NCBI GenBank assembly: GCA_003576845.1
Contig: QEVJ01000071.1
Span: 1-50,489, forward strand
Length of the DNA stretch: 50,489 bases
Direction: 5' to 3'
DNA from: Planctomycetota bacterium
Lineage (GTDB): Bacteria; Planctomycetota; Planctomycetia; Pirellulales; PLA5
Of the stretch, positions 34,987 to 43,812 are shown one piece after another. Below the pieces are notes generated by a model that made no database searches, was not told the DNA's origin, and saw only the letters and a program-made list of their open reading frames with translations. The translations under genes and the position numbers were made by a program. Within the stretch, counting starts at the first letter, position 1. Each line of letters opens with the position of its first letter.

Positions 34987-36570
34987 TCAATCGTCGTAAA
35001 CCCGTTTGCCGTAGTGTTCCGCGAGCCGCGCAATCGCGTCCGCCACGTGTTCTTCGATACTCGCTTCGGCAACCTTGCCTTCGTCGGCCAGGATTTTCGC
35101 CAGCCGCCGCAGCCAGCGGCGCGTCAACCGCGGATGGTAGAGCAGCATCAGGCGGCGTTCAACCAGGTCGGCGAGGTTCGTGGCCCATTCGCGACGGATC
35201 GACCAGCGCGCGAGGTCTTCCGGAATTTCGCCGCGCGGCGGCAACGCTCCAAATTGGGCGGCGATCGCGTCGTCGTCGCACGCTCTCAGCGGCCGCTCGC
35301 GGGTCGAAATCTGCCGGGAGCGGCCGAGTTTGTCGAGCACGCGGTCGGCCACGATTTCCGCGAGTACCCGACAAGTCGTCAGTTTGCCGCCGATGACCGA
35401 CAGCACGGGCGGCGCGCCGGATTCGCCTGGCTTGTGGTCGACGATCGCGTGCCGCCGCGTGACGCCCGCCGTGCTGGCGGCATCGCTTCGCGGCAACGGG
35501 CGGACGCCGGCGTAGTGAAAGTCGATATCGCCGCGGGCGAACCCGAGGGCGGGAAAGATACCGGCGACCGTCGCGACGAGGTAGTCGAGCTCCGCGTCCG
35601 TGGCGACGGCCGTTTCCGGCGGGGCATCGAACGGAATGTCGGTCGTGCCCACGAGCACCGCATCGCCCAGCGGCAGCACGAACACGGGCCGGCCGTCGGC
35701 GGCTTCGGCGTAGATTCCGCGGCCGCCGAGGGCCTCGATCAATCTCGCGTGGCGTGTGACGAAGTGGCTTCCCTTGGTCGGGCCCATGAGCCGCGGCGAT
35801 TCGATGGCCAAGTCGGCGAGCGCTCGATCGACCGACGCGCCGGTGGCGTTCACGATAATGTCGGGTTCGATGATCCGCGATGCGGCAGAACCAACGGCGG
35901 CAACACCGGCGTCCATCGGCACGATCTCGACTTGCGCTCCCGACCGCCACGCGCGATGGTACGTGAGCACCTCGAACGGCGCGCCGCTCGCCTCGGCCGC
36001 CGCGCGAGCGTCGTGCAGCAGCGCGATCGTGAAGCGTTCCGGGAATTCGACCTGCGCGTCCCAATACGCGCAAAGCCAGCGATAGGTCGCCGCATCGACT
36101 GGGGGCGTGCCCGGCTCGCCGACGCAGTGCGCGGAATGCTTGGGCAGCGTTTCGTCGCGGGCGTAACGGTCGTAAAGCCACAGACCCATCCGCACAAGCC
36201 ATACACCGCGCGGGCCGGTCGCCTTCGCGCCCAGCCGCCCGCCGGTGAGGAACCGCAGCGCCGCCGAGGTCCAACCGCCGCCGCGCGAAGCGACGGGAAT
36301 CATCAACTCCAGCGGCCGCACGTGGTCCTTCGCCAGCCGCAACAGCCGCCCGCGCTCCGCGAGCGATTCGCGCACGAGGTCGAATTCGCCGAACTCGAGA
36401 TACCGCAGCCCGCCGTGGATGAGGCGCGAAGAATACGCGGTCGCTCCGGACGCGATGTCGCCGCGATCGACGAGCGTCACGCCGACGCCGTTGAGGACCA
36501 AATCGCGGGCAATCGCGGAGCCGTTGATGCCGCCGCCGAGCACCAAGACATGCGGCGCGGCGACGGACAT
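34987..36570 (-). CDS. glpD: FAD-dependent glycerol-3-phosphate dehydrogenase
   Basis: A 527-aa flavoprotein that oxidises sn-glycerol-3-phosphate to dihydroxyacetone phosphate and passes electrons to quinone at the membrane. Marks: N-terminal FAD motif VLVLGGGINGSAIARDLVL, GATAYSSRLIHGGLRYLE, GPTKGSHFV, VGTTDIPFD and VIGGKLTTCRVLAE. Length fits GlpD. The start at MSVAAPHVLV was chosen by the family N-terminus; the frame is open far upstream, but that part lies antisense-like over the end of the neighbouring surface gene and has no family content. No strong ribosome binding site. A glycerol kinase or uptake facilitator is not nearby. Confidence 0.92.
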   Translation of the reverse strand: MSVAAPHVLVLGGGINGSAIARDLVLNGVGVTLVDRGDIASGATAYSSRLIHGGLRYLEFGEFDLVRESLAERGRLLRLAKDHVRPLELMIPVASRGGGWTSAALRFLTGGRLGAKATGPRGVWLVRMGLWLYDRYARDETLPKHSAHCVGEPGTPPVDAATYRWLCAYWDAQVEFPERFTIALLHDARAAAEASGAPFEVLTYHRAWRSGAQVEIVPMDAGVAAVGSAASRIIEPDIIVNATGASVDRALADLAIESPRLMGPTKGSHFVTRHARLIEALGGRGIYAEAADGRPVFVLPLGDAVLVGTTDIPFDAPPETAVATDAELDYLVATVAGIFPALGFARGDIDFHYAGVRPLPRSDAASTAGVTRRHAIVDHKPGESGAPPVLSVIGGKLTTCRVLAEIVADRVLDKLGRSRQISTRERPLRACDDDAIAAQFGALPPRGEIPEDLARWSIRREWATNLADLVERRLMLLYHPRLTRRWLRRLAKILADEGKVAEASIEEHVADAIARLAEHYGKRVYDD

Positions 36571-36662
36571 GAGCGGCTCGGCAAACGCGATGGCAAGGGT
36601 ATAGGCAACGGCGACGAATCGGCACGAACGTGCCGAATGGCCGCAGCGATGCGTCCCGTATT

Positions 36663-39600
36663 CTACCGCCGCAATGCCCGCGCGACACGGGCGGTTCGCA
36701 AGGTTTGTGCCCCGTCGTTCGCCGCGAGACCGATCGCGGAATCGACGGCGTTCGGTGCAGCCGACCGCGCGACACGACGCGACGCGGATCGGGCGGCGCG
36801 CGCGGCGACGACGGCCGAGCCGGCATCGGACGCGCTCGCGGCTCCGGCGGTGTCTTCGCGCCGGGTATCCCGCGTCGCCGCGATGGATTGTCGCGGAGCG
36901 ATCGCGCCGCCGCCGGATACCACGAGCGCGCTCGACGCCGAGGCCGCGAGCGAGCCGCCGCCGAAGTTCCGCACGAGCATCGACAAGTCGGCAACCGTGA
37001 CCATGCCGTCGCCGGTGAAGTCGCCGTCGCCCCAGCCGCCCGGCGAACCCAAGTTCTGCCGCACGGTAAATACGTCGGTGAGCCCCATGCGGCCGTCGAG
37101 GTTGGCGTCGCCGAAGCTCGCGCCGATCAGCGTGGTCACCAGATACGTCCGGTCGCTCGCGTCGAGCGTGCCGCTGCCGTCGAGGTCGAAGTGCGCATCG
37201 TACGTTCCGGCGCTCAGAGCGAACGTCAGGGCGTCGATGTCCGCCGGCGTTACCGTGCCGTCGCCGTCGCAATCGCCGGGGAGCGGCGTCGTGTTCGCGC
37301 TGCCGGGAGTTCCGCCCGGCGTCTGGCTCGCCATCCAGTTGGAGATCTGGTTGCCGTAAACGTTCGGACTGATGCGCTCGAGCGAGGCGCCGCCGCCGTC
37401 GGCCGCGGTCGGCCACGGCGCGGTGTCGTCGTAATTCACGCGGTCGACGAGGAATTCTTTCCGTTGGTTGCGGCCATCCTCGCGTTTGATTTCGTCGTCG
37501 TTGCGCACGAGTTCGATTTCGCCGCCACCGTTGGGCAGGTCGCCGAACCACGGTCCCGCGACGATAACCTCCAGTCCGAGGTTGTGCTGCAAGCGGAACT
37601 CGCTCGGCGAGATGCTCGTCACGACCGCCCGGCCTCCGGCGGGCAGCACGGTTCCCTGAGCGAACGTGAATTGAACGGCGCCGGCGAGCCGCCATTCGAA
37701 CCCCGGTTGGCCCAAATCGACGGGCGTCGCGGAGGTATTGACCAATTCGACGAATTCGACGCCGCTGGCCTGGTTGTACATGATCTCGGAAATGACGACG
37801 GGGCCGACGCGCGGCCCGCTGTTCTCCGCGCCGAACGTCGTCGTCTGCTGCGGGAGCATGTCGACCACGCCGGCCACGTTTTCATAGCGCCCAAACGACA
37901 CGCCGACCTCGGTTCCGCCGAACGTGACCGATTCGGCGTAGCCCGCCATCGCGCCGTATTCGTCTCCCGCAACGAGGTGCAACGTTTCGCCGAAGCTGCT
38001 CAAGCCGAATACGCCGAAATCGCTCTCACGGCTGAGGACCAAATAGCCGTTCGCCGGCACGACGGTTCCGCCGGGGATGCGATATCGCGTCAGGTAGATC
38101 AGCGGCGAGATTTCGCTGTTCGAGTCGCCGAGATACCAGCCGCCGATGTCGATATCGGCATTCGTCGTGTTCCGCAGTTCGATCAGGTCGTTGAACCCGT
38201 CGTCGCTTTTGGTGAGCACTTCGTTGATCAGGATCGCGCCGGGGTTCGGCGTCGTTCCCGGATCGGGCCGGCCCGGCGAACCGGCGAGGTTGCTGCTCGG
38301 CCGCCACGTGCTCCGCTGCTCCCACAGTTCCGGAGCGATCGTGTCGTCGATGACCGAAAGCGTCCAAGGCATCGTCTCGCGGTCCATCAAGACGAACCAG
38401 TCGTCGTCGTACTCGAAACTCAGCACGGTCTGGCCAAGGCCGTCGATGAGCGTCAGGCGTTCCTGACGGTTGATGTCGCCGGAGTACAGCCCCAGCACGT
38501 TGATCTGCGTCACGTCGGTGCGGCCCGAGAGCAACTCGTAATCGCCGACAATAACGCCGTATTCGCCGGGGAACAGGCTCGTCAGGCCCATCGAGAAGTC
38601 GTAGCGGATGCCCTTGGTGAACTGGACTCCGGCAAGGTCGATCGGCTCTGCGCCAACGTTGCGGACTTCGACGAACTCGGAGTTCGAATGGCCGACGAAG
38701 CCGACCTCCGTCACGCGGAGGTTCGCTTTGACGTCGGTGGAAAGCGGCCCGAGGTACACGCCGACGTCCTGCGACGAGTCGGTTTGTCCCGCGAAGATCG
38801 GCAGCGGCGCGGTCAAGCCGGACCCGCGATTGACGTCGCTGTCGGCCAGATCGTCGCCGCCTTGATTCATCGGGCTGAGCGTGCCTGCCGGCGGCGTGAA
38901 CCGCAGCAAGTACCCGCCCGGCGCGACGTTCGCGATCGTGTAGTTGCCCGCGGCGTCGGTCGTCGCCGCGCCCACGAATGCGCCTTCCGGAGTCAAGAGC
39001 TGAACGCCGACGCCGGCGAGCGGCTGTTCGCCGGATTCGCGGACGCCGTTGCCGTTAGCGTCGTTCCAGGCGGAGCCGGCAACGGCCGTCGCGGCGGTGG
39101 TTCCGCGCAGCCCGAAATCGCGCGTGACGATCGCATTCGACGCCAGCGCGAATGCCGCGGTGCGGCCCGTGACCGGATTGGCGCCGGCCGTGACGGTCGT
39201 GCCGTCGGGCCGCGCAATCTCGACGATGTAGGCTCGCGGCAAGAGGTCGGCGAAAACATACGTGCCGTCGGCCTGCGTCCGCACCGCGGTAACGAGCGTG
39301 CCGTCCTCGCGGAGCAAGCGGACTTCGGTCGCGGGCGTTAGCGCTTCTCCGCCGGATCGTATTCCGTCGCCGTCGGCGTCGTCAAAAACGACGCCGCGAA
39401 TGCTGGCGCGATAGAACAATCCGCCGTCGAAATCGAGCAGGTTCGCGCCCGCTTCCACAACGAACGCGGGCGTGACGCCGCTGGTGGGCTGAAAGTCGCT
39501 GTCGAGGCTCGCGTCCACGTTCGACTGCCGCGGGGCGCTGAGCGCCTCGTTGTTGACGACGTACGGCGAATAGCTGAAGGTCGTCAACCCGAGCTGATAG

Positions 39601-40580
39601 CGAGCGGGTGGAAGTCCGTCGAACCGGTAGTTGCCTTCGGCGTCGGTCGTGACGCGCGGGCCGTAGTTGTACCAACCTTCCCGCGCGCTCGTGACGATTC
39701 CCACCTGGCGCCCGGCGATGCCCGGTTCACCGGGGTCTTGACTGCCGTTGGCATTGAGATCGTGCCAGAGCCGGCCGCCGACGGAAAGCGGCGCGTCGGT
39801 CGAGATGTGCACGTGGGATTCCACCGTTTCGCCGCCAAGGTGAAACGTGGGCGTGCGCAAGGTTTGCGCATCGAACAGCACCCCGCCCATCGACGATGCG
39901 ACGGTAGCGTTTCCCAAAGGCTCGACGCGGAGGTAATAGTCTCCTTGAGGCACTTCGGCAAACGTGTAGAGGCCCGTTTCTTTGGTCGTGAACTCGGCGT
40001 ATTCGTTGCCTGCAGCCGTGTGGAGCGTAAACTTGATGCCGCCTAGCGGAATCATCTCTTGGACTCCGTTGATCGTACCGACGTACGTCGCCGAACCTTC
40101 GATTCGCCCGGGCTGCCAGACGCCCACGTCGACGTTCGTCGCGGACTGGCCGTCGGATAGCGTCACCACCGACGTAAACCCAGTCGCCGGGTTGACGTCG
40201 TTGTCGAGCGCTTCGTCGGACGTGCGATTGAGCGGGCTGTAGCGATAGGCGGCATTGTCGCGGAGAAGGGCGTCTCCCAGCGAGATGACGTAGTCTCCGG
40301 CGGGCAGCCCACCGATGGAATACTGACCGCCCGAAATCGGCGTGGAGGCGACCGGTCCCGACGCCAAGCCGCTCGCTGTGTAGAGCAGCACGGTGAAGCC
40401 GTCGACCGACGCCGTTTCGCTTGCATCGCGGACGCCGTCGCTGTTCGCATCGAGCCACACGGCGCCGCCGATCGACGCGGAGAGGACCTGCCGAGCTTCG
40501 AGCGGTTCGAAACCGCCACGGTGCGGCCGACGCGACGTAGTCCGATCCGTACGCGGAAGTTTTGCTGCGAGCGAGAACAT
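36663..40580 (-). CDS. Surface protein with SdrD B-like repeats, lamin-tail domains and dockerins, LEPR-XLL-like N-terminus
   Basis: Predicted 1305-aa exported protein. The N-terminus has FEPLEARQVLSASIGG, a LEPR-XLL-type motif. Five Cna-B/SdrD-like beta-sandwich repeats span about 35-615 (openers such as GAVWLDANSDGVRDASE, GRLWHDLNANGSQDPGE, GSAWNDANGNGVRESGE). Three lamin-tail domains begin near 618, 780 and 927. Two dockerin-like calcium-binding regions follow (GDCDGDGTVTPAD near 1100, GDANLDGRMGLTDVF near 1157, then GDFTGDGMVTVADL). The tail is Ala/Arg-rich and ends VARALRR. This is a typical long stalk-like adhesin architecture; binding partners are unknown. AAGGGG about 10 nt before ATG 40580 supports the start. 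Confidence 0.93.
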   Translation of the reverse strand: MFSLAAKLPRTDRTTSRRPHRGGFEPLEARQVLSASIGGAVWLDANSDGVRDASETASVDGFTVLLYTASGLASGPVASTPISGGQYSIGGLPAGDYVISLGDALLRDNAAYRYSPLNRTSDEALDNDVNPATGFTSVVTLSDGQSATNVDVGVWQPGRIEGSATYVGTINGVQEMIPLGGIKFTLHTAAGNEYAEFTTKETGLYTFAEVPQGDYYLRVEPLGNATVASSMGGVLFDAQTLRTPTFHLGGETVESHVHISTDAPLSVGGRLWHDLNANGSQDPGEPGIAGRQVGIVTSAREGWYNYGPRVTTDAEGNYRFDGLPPARYQLGLTTFSYSPYVVNNEALSAPRQSNVDASLDSDFQPTSGVTPAFVVEAGANLLDFDGGLFYRASIRGVVFDDADGDGIRSGGEALTPATEVRLLREDGTLVTAVRTQADGTYVFADLLPRAYIVEIARPDGTTVTAGANPVTGRTAAFALASNAIVTRDFGLRGTTAATAVAGSAWNDANGNGVRESGEQPLAGVGVQLLTPEGAFVGAATTDAAGNYTIANVAPGGYLLRFTPPAGTLSPMNQGGDDLADSDVNRGSGLTAPLPIFAGQTDSSQDVGVYLGPLSTDVKANLRVTEVGFVGHSNSEFVEVRNVGAEPIDLAGVQFTKGIRYDFSMGLTSLFPGEYGVIVGDYELLSGRTDVTQINVLGLYSGDINRQERLTLIDGLGQTVLSFEYDDDWFVLMDRETMPWTLSVIDDTIAPELWEQRSTWRPSSNLAGSPGRPDPGTTPNPGAILINEVLTKSDDGFNDLIELRNTTNADIDIGGWYLGDSNSEISPLIYLTRYRIPGGTVVPANGYLVLSRESDFGVFGLSSFGETLHLVAGDEYGAMAGYAESVTFGGTEVGVSFGRYENVAGVVDMLPQQTTTFGAENSGPRVGPVVISEIMYNQASGVEFVELVNTSATPVDLGQPGFEWRLAGAVQFTFAQGTVLPAGGRAVVTSISPSEFRLQHNLGLEVIVAGPWFGDLPNGGGEIELVRNDDEIKREDGRNQRKEFLVDRVNYDDTAPWPTAADGGGASLERISPNVYGNQISNWMASQTPGGTPGSANTTPLPGDCDGDGTVTPADIDALTFALSAGTYDAHFDLDGSGTLDASDRTYLVTTLIGASFGDANLDGRMGLTDVFTVRQNLGSPGGWGDGDFTGDGMVTVADLSMLVRNFGGGSLAASASSALVVSGGGAIAPRQSIAATRDTRREDTAGAASASDAGSAVVAARAARSASRRVARSAAPNAVDSAIGLAANDGAQTLRTARVARALRR

Positions 40581-40978
40581 GTCTTCGTCCCCTTGCGCTA
40601 AGAAGGCCGGAAGGTCGTGCGGTTGTATTCGAAAGCCGGCCGCGTTCGACCCGCTTCACCATCTGCGCAAGGCAAGGCGACGTACACACCTGCCGAACGC
40701 GGACGGCGCCGCGGCGACGGACGCGGAAAGCGATCTTCTTCAACGTGCCGGCAGGTGCGAAATCAAACCGACGAGGGCGACGCAAGATTCAGAGGACCAC
40801 GCACGCGCGGCAAGGCGATATCATCGGCGACGAATATTTCGAGAAAGGTTGCCGTCAGCTTCCCGCGCGGAATAGGTGGTGTCAATAGATTTTTTTGGTT
40901 TGGGCGGAATGCGAAGCCGTGCCGACGATGTTCCGCGGCCCGTTGGAAGCCGTCGGCAGGAATCGGCAGACTTTGCCG
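40581..40978. other. 398-bp intergenic region upstream of the SdrD-type surface gene
   Basis: No gene recognised. On the minus strand, an A-rich tract (CCAAAAAAATC) leads into TTGACA at 40885-40880, a perfect -35 hexamer, but no good -10 hexamer is found 16-18 bp further. It is the most promoter-like spot for the surface gene, which would then have a leader of about 270 nt. No hairpin terminator was found after the PfkB gene. Confidence 0.35.
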
Positions 40979-41944
40979 TTAGAGTTCGCGAACATCGAGC
41001 GGATGGGCGGCCATGAACGCTTGCGCTTCTTTGGCCGTGAAAACGCCATCGGTAGCGCTCACCGAGCGGACGCAACTGGCCCCGATGGCGCTGCCCCAAC
41101 GCAGGCACTCCCGTTCGTCGCCGCCGGCGAGCAGGCCCATGATAAACCCGGCGTCGAAGGCGTCGCCGGAGCCGGTTCCGCCGACGTAGTCGATCGGGTA
41201 GACGCCCGACAGAAGCCGCACGCGGTCGTTAACGAGGATCGAGCCGGCGCCGCCGCATGTGACGACCACGGTTCTCGCCCCGGCGGCGCGGAACTGCTCC
41301 GCCTGAGCGACGGGATCGGGCTTGCCCGTGATCAGCCGGGCTTCGTCTTCGTTGGGCAGGAACACGTCGGTTTCGGCCAAGAGCGGCGCGAGACGCTCCC
41401 ACGGAGTGCCGCGGCCGATGCCCTCGCCGGCGACCACCACGTCGAGCACCGTCTTGACGCCCGCCGCTCGGGCCGCGTGGAATAGGGCCACCATCCGCTC
41501 GTTTTCGAGCGCCGGGGCGAACAGATAACCGCCGAGGTACAGCACTTTGGCTTGTCGCACGGCATCGAGCGGAATCTGCTCGGGCACGAACGCCGCGTTC
41601 GCGCCGAGCGTGGTGATGAACCGCCGGTCTTCGCCGGCGACGTTGATGATGAGCGAGCAACTCGTGCCGCAATCGTCGCGGGTGACGATGCCAGCCACAT
41701 CCACGCCGGCCTTGGCGAGCGACTCGACGACGAACCCGCCCAAGGGATCGCCACCTACCGCCCCGAACACGCCGACCCGCTTGCCGAGCCGCGTCAAATC
41801 GACGGACACGTTGGCCGCGCAGCCGCCGATCGAAAACGGCATGGCGTCGCAAAGAACAAGCTCGCCCGCCCGCGGCAGCCGCGCAATCGGCGTGGTCAAA
41901 TGATCGGCAACCAGAATTCCGGCGCTAACGACGTCGAAGGGCAT
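40979..41944 (-). CDS. PfkB family carbohydrate kinase (ribokinase-like)
   Basis: A 321-aa sugar kinase. The N-terminal PfkB signature region is GGCAANVSVDLTRLGKRVGV; the C-terminal signature GGTGSGDAFDAGFIMGLL contains the catalytic Asp near residue 260 and the anion hole GTGSGD. DVFLPNEDEARLITG is the usual middle segment. It phosphorylates a sugar or nucleoside hydroxyl with ATP; ribose, fructose, or a ketodeoxy-sugar cannot be told apart. It is separated from the PEBP-like gene by 132 bp and lacks a clear ribosome binding site. Confidence 0.92.
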   Translation of the reverse strand: MPFDVVSAGILVADHLTTPIARLPRAGELVLCDAMPFSIGGCAANVSVDLTRLGKRVGVFGAVGGDPLGGFVVESLAKAGVDVAGIVTRDDCGTSCSLIINVAGEDRRFITTLGANAAFVPEQIPLDAVRQAKVLYLGGYLFAPALENERMVALFHAARAAGVKTVLDVVVAGEGIGRGTPWERLAPLLAETDVFLPNEDEARLITGKPDPVAQAEQFRAAGARTVVVTCGGAGSILVNDRVRLLSGVYPIDYVGGTGSGDAFDAGFIMGLLAGGDERECLRWGSAIGASCVRSVSATDGVFTAKEAQAFMAAHPLDVREL

Positions 41945-42080
41945 GCTGGCCTAGGGCAATGGGCAAATAAAACCCGCGGCCAAACGCGCCGCGATGCTTT
42001 GCCCATGATAGTCGCGCGGCGGATAGCTGCCCATTGCTTCGCTGACCCTGGCCTCTTCGGGCGTTGGCGGCTGGACGGCC

Positions 42081-42548
42081 TTACTTCCGCTCATACGTCC
42101 CCACCGTCACGGCCTCCGCCAACGTTTGCCCGGCAATCGCGCGCCGCACGGCGCTCGCATCGGCGCCGGGTGGCACACCCGCGGCGGCGTCGAGCGCGTA
42201 CAGGTGAAACCGATAGTGGTGAATGCCGTGTCGGGGCGGCGGCGCTGGGCCGCGGTAGCCGATCGTTTTTCCGGTTTTCCACGAGTTACGCCCTTCCGTG
42301 CCAGGCATTTCGTCTTGCCGAGAGACGCCCTCAGCAAAGCGGCGGATGTCGGCGGGAATGCCGTACACGACCCAATGAACCCACGGCATCGGCGTCGGCG
42401 CGTCAGGATCGTCGCATACCAGCGCAAATTCCTTCGTCCCGACAGGCACTTCATCCCATTCCAGCGGCGGAGAAATGTCCGCGCCGTCCCCCGTGTATGC
42501 TCTGGGAATCGCACAGCCAAGATCAAACGCCGTCGATCGTATTCGCAT
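42081..42548 (-). CDS. YbhB/YbcL family Raf kinase inhibitor-like protein (PEBP)
   Basis: A 155-aa phosphatidylethanolamine-binding-protein fold. Marks: AIPRAYTGDGADISPPLEW, CDDPDAPTPMPWVHWVVYGI, and GYRGPAPPPRHGIHHYRFHLYAL, matching the anion pocket residues. In E. coli homologues the function is unsettled; no signal peptide here, so cytosolic. ATG at 42548 follows GGGAGG by 6 nt, which beats the TTG two codons upstream. It is 39 bp after the NusG-like gene on the same strand. Confidence 0.93.
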   Translation of the reverse strand: MRIRSTAFDLGCAIPRAYTGDGADISPPLEWDEVPVGTKEFALVCDDPDAPTPMPWVHWVVYGIPADIRRFAEGVSRQDEMPGTEGRNSWKTGKTIGYRGPAPPPRHGIHHYRFHLYALDAAAGVPPGADASAVRRAIAGQTLAEAVTVGTYERK

Positions 42549-42587
42549 GACCAACCTCCCTCGCGCGCACGCGTTCGCCAGAATCTG

Positions 42588-43169
42588 TCACTTACCGGGC
42601 ATTCCGGGCGGTCGCGTCGCCGGTTCGACCAGGCGATCCTCGACCTCCACGGACACACCCTGCTGCAACATTCGCACCGCGACAACGAGAAAAGTGCGCC
42701 GCTTGCGTTGTAGGATCGTGCCTTCGATGCCTTCCAACGGGCCTTTTCGCACCCGCACCCATTCGCCGGGCGCCAGCCGTGTCTCGACCGTCAACGGTTC
42801 TCCACAGTCGATCAACGTCTGCACGCGGGCCAAGTCTGAGCAAAGCGCGTCGCCGTCAGGAACCGGTAACACCGAGCATACCCGGTTGGTCTTAAGGCTC
42901 AGCTCGCGGTCCCGATGGTCGCCGTAGACGAATACATAACAAGGAAACACCGGAACGAATGCGCAAACGGGACGACCGCGCCCGGAAACCGAGCGCGCTA
43001 CGAGCGGCAAGTAATGCGCGACTTCCTGTGCGCGAAGCGCGCGGGCCAGCGCTTTTTCTTGCCTCGATTTCGTATACACGATCCACCAACGGCGGCCACT
43101 GGTCGTGCGCCCCAGGTCGTCCAGCAAGTTGACCGGGTACACCGCGGGCTCGGGTGGGAGTATGGGCAT
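42588..43169 (-). CDS. NusG-like transcription elongation/antitermination factor (NGN + KOW)
   Basis: A 193-aa protein. The NGN domain starts WWIVYTKSRQEKALARALR and includes AHYLPLVAR and FVPVFPCYVFVYGD. The KOW domain is at about 130-178: PGEWVRVRKGPLEGIEGTI and FLVVAVRMLQQGVSVEVED. This is the layout of specialised NusG paralogues (RfaH, LoaP, UpxY), which act on particular operons by binding paused RNA polymerase. Here it lies with CBS, Hsp20 and CsrA genes, not a polysaccharide cluster. Its ATG has no Shine-Dalgarno; an in-frame TGA lies 8 codons upstream. A strong ribosome binding site 30 bp upstream serves another frame. Confidence 0.88.
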   Translation of the reverse strand: MPILPPEPAVYPVNLLDDLGRTTSGRRWWIVYTKSRQEKALARALRAQEVAHYLPLVARSVSGRGRPVCAFVPVFPCYVFVYGDHRDRELSLKTNRVCSVLPVPDGDALCSDLARVQTLIDCGEPLTVETRLAPGEWVRVRKGPLEGIEGTILQRKRRTFLVVAVRMLQQGVSVEVEDRLVEPATRPPGMPGK

Positions 43170-43198
43170 TGTCGTAAGCCAAACGTGAGGTCAATCAT
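42998..43198 (-). other. Out-of-frame overlapping short ORF with strong ribosome binding site at the NusG-like gene
   Basis: The GGGAGG at 43203-43208 precedes ATG 43198 by 4 nt, and the reading frame then runs 66 codons (MIDLTFGLRQCPYSHP...) across the start of the NusG-like gene in a different frame. The composition (many Arg, Trp, Ser, Cys) suggests it is not a functional protein. It may be a leader peptide that controls translation of the NusG-like factor, or the two frames may be joined by a frameshift. Confidence 0.3.
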
Positions 43199-43283
43199 GA
43201 TGCCTCCCTGGTTGTCTTCACGGCGTTCCGTCGTGGCGTGCATCCAATGCCCGCCGCCGCCAAGACGACAATCTCCATTCCCG

Positions 43284-43706
43284 TCAAACCTGTGCCGTGA
43301 GCGTCGGCTCGACGATCTTGCTGAGATTCGACAGTTCGCTTGCGCACAAGGCCAGCATGTCGTCGAACGAGACAATGCCCACGAGTACGTCGTTCTTGTC
43401 GACGATCGGCAAGCGGCGAATCTGGTGCTGGGCCATCAACTGCGTGGCGTTGAAGATGCCCTGATCCTCTCGAATCGTGATCGGCGGCTGCGACATGATG
43501 CGGCTGACCGAGGATTCCGGCGCCGCTTCGCCACCGCACAATCGGATGGCGATGTCGCGGTCCGTGACCAATCCCTTGACCTGTTTTCCCTCCGCGACGA
43601 CGGCCGCGCCCACGTTGTGGTCGCGCATTTTCCACATGGCAGTGACGATCGTGTCGTCGGGTTCGACGGTCACGACGTTGCTGCGGAATTGTTCGCCAAG
43701 ATGCAT
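43284..43706 (-). CDS. Two-CBS-domain protein
   Basis: A 140-aa stand-alone CBS pair. First CBS: VVTVEPDDTIVTAMWKMRDH and GLVTDRDIAIR; second: ITIREDQGIFNATQLMAQHQ and GIVSFDDMLALCA. Such pairs bind adenine nucleotides and are often stress or dormancy proteins (compare mycobacterial Hrp1 of the DosR regulon). The strong AAGGAG 7 nt before ATG 43706 sets the start. Located between Hsp20 and NusG-like genes on one strand. Confidence 0.93.
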   Translation of the reverse strand: MHLGEQFRSNVVTVEPDDTIVTAMWKMRDHNVGAAVVAEGKQVKGLVTDRDIAIRLCGGEAAPESSVSRIMSQPPITIREDQGIFNATQLMAQHQIRRLPIVDKNDVLVGIVSFDDMLALCASELSNLSKIVEPTLTAQV

Positions 43707-43812
43707 GACGTATCTCCTTCTTTTGAGACAGATGAACGCCCGGTTCCAAACGAGAGAAAGGCCACCCACCGCGCCGCGGACACGTGCGCCGCCGCGCGTC
43801 TTTCGAGCGGCG

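Noticed and set aside
34987-37695. Longer N-terminus for glycerol-3-phosphate dehydrogenase
   Set aside because: The extra part overlaps the surface-protein gene in another frame and is Arg-rich; the FAD motif starts right after MSVAAPH.
36630-39341. Long plus-strand frame opposite the SdrD-type gene
   Set aside because: Arg/Ala-rich antisense composition with no recognisable motif; a shadow of the surface gene.
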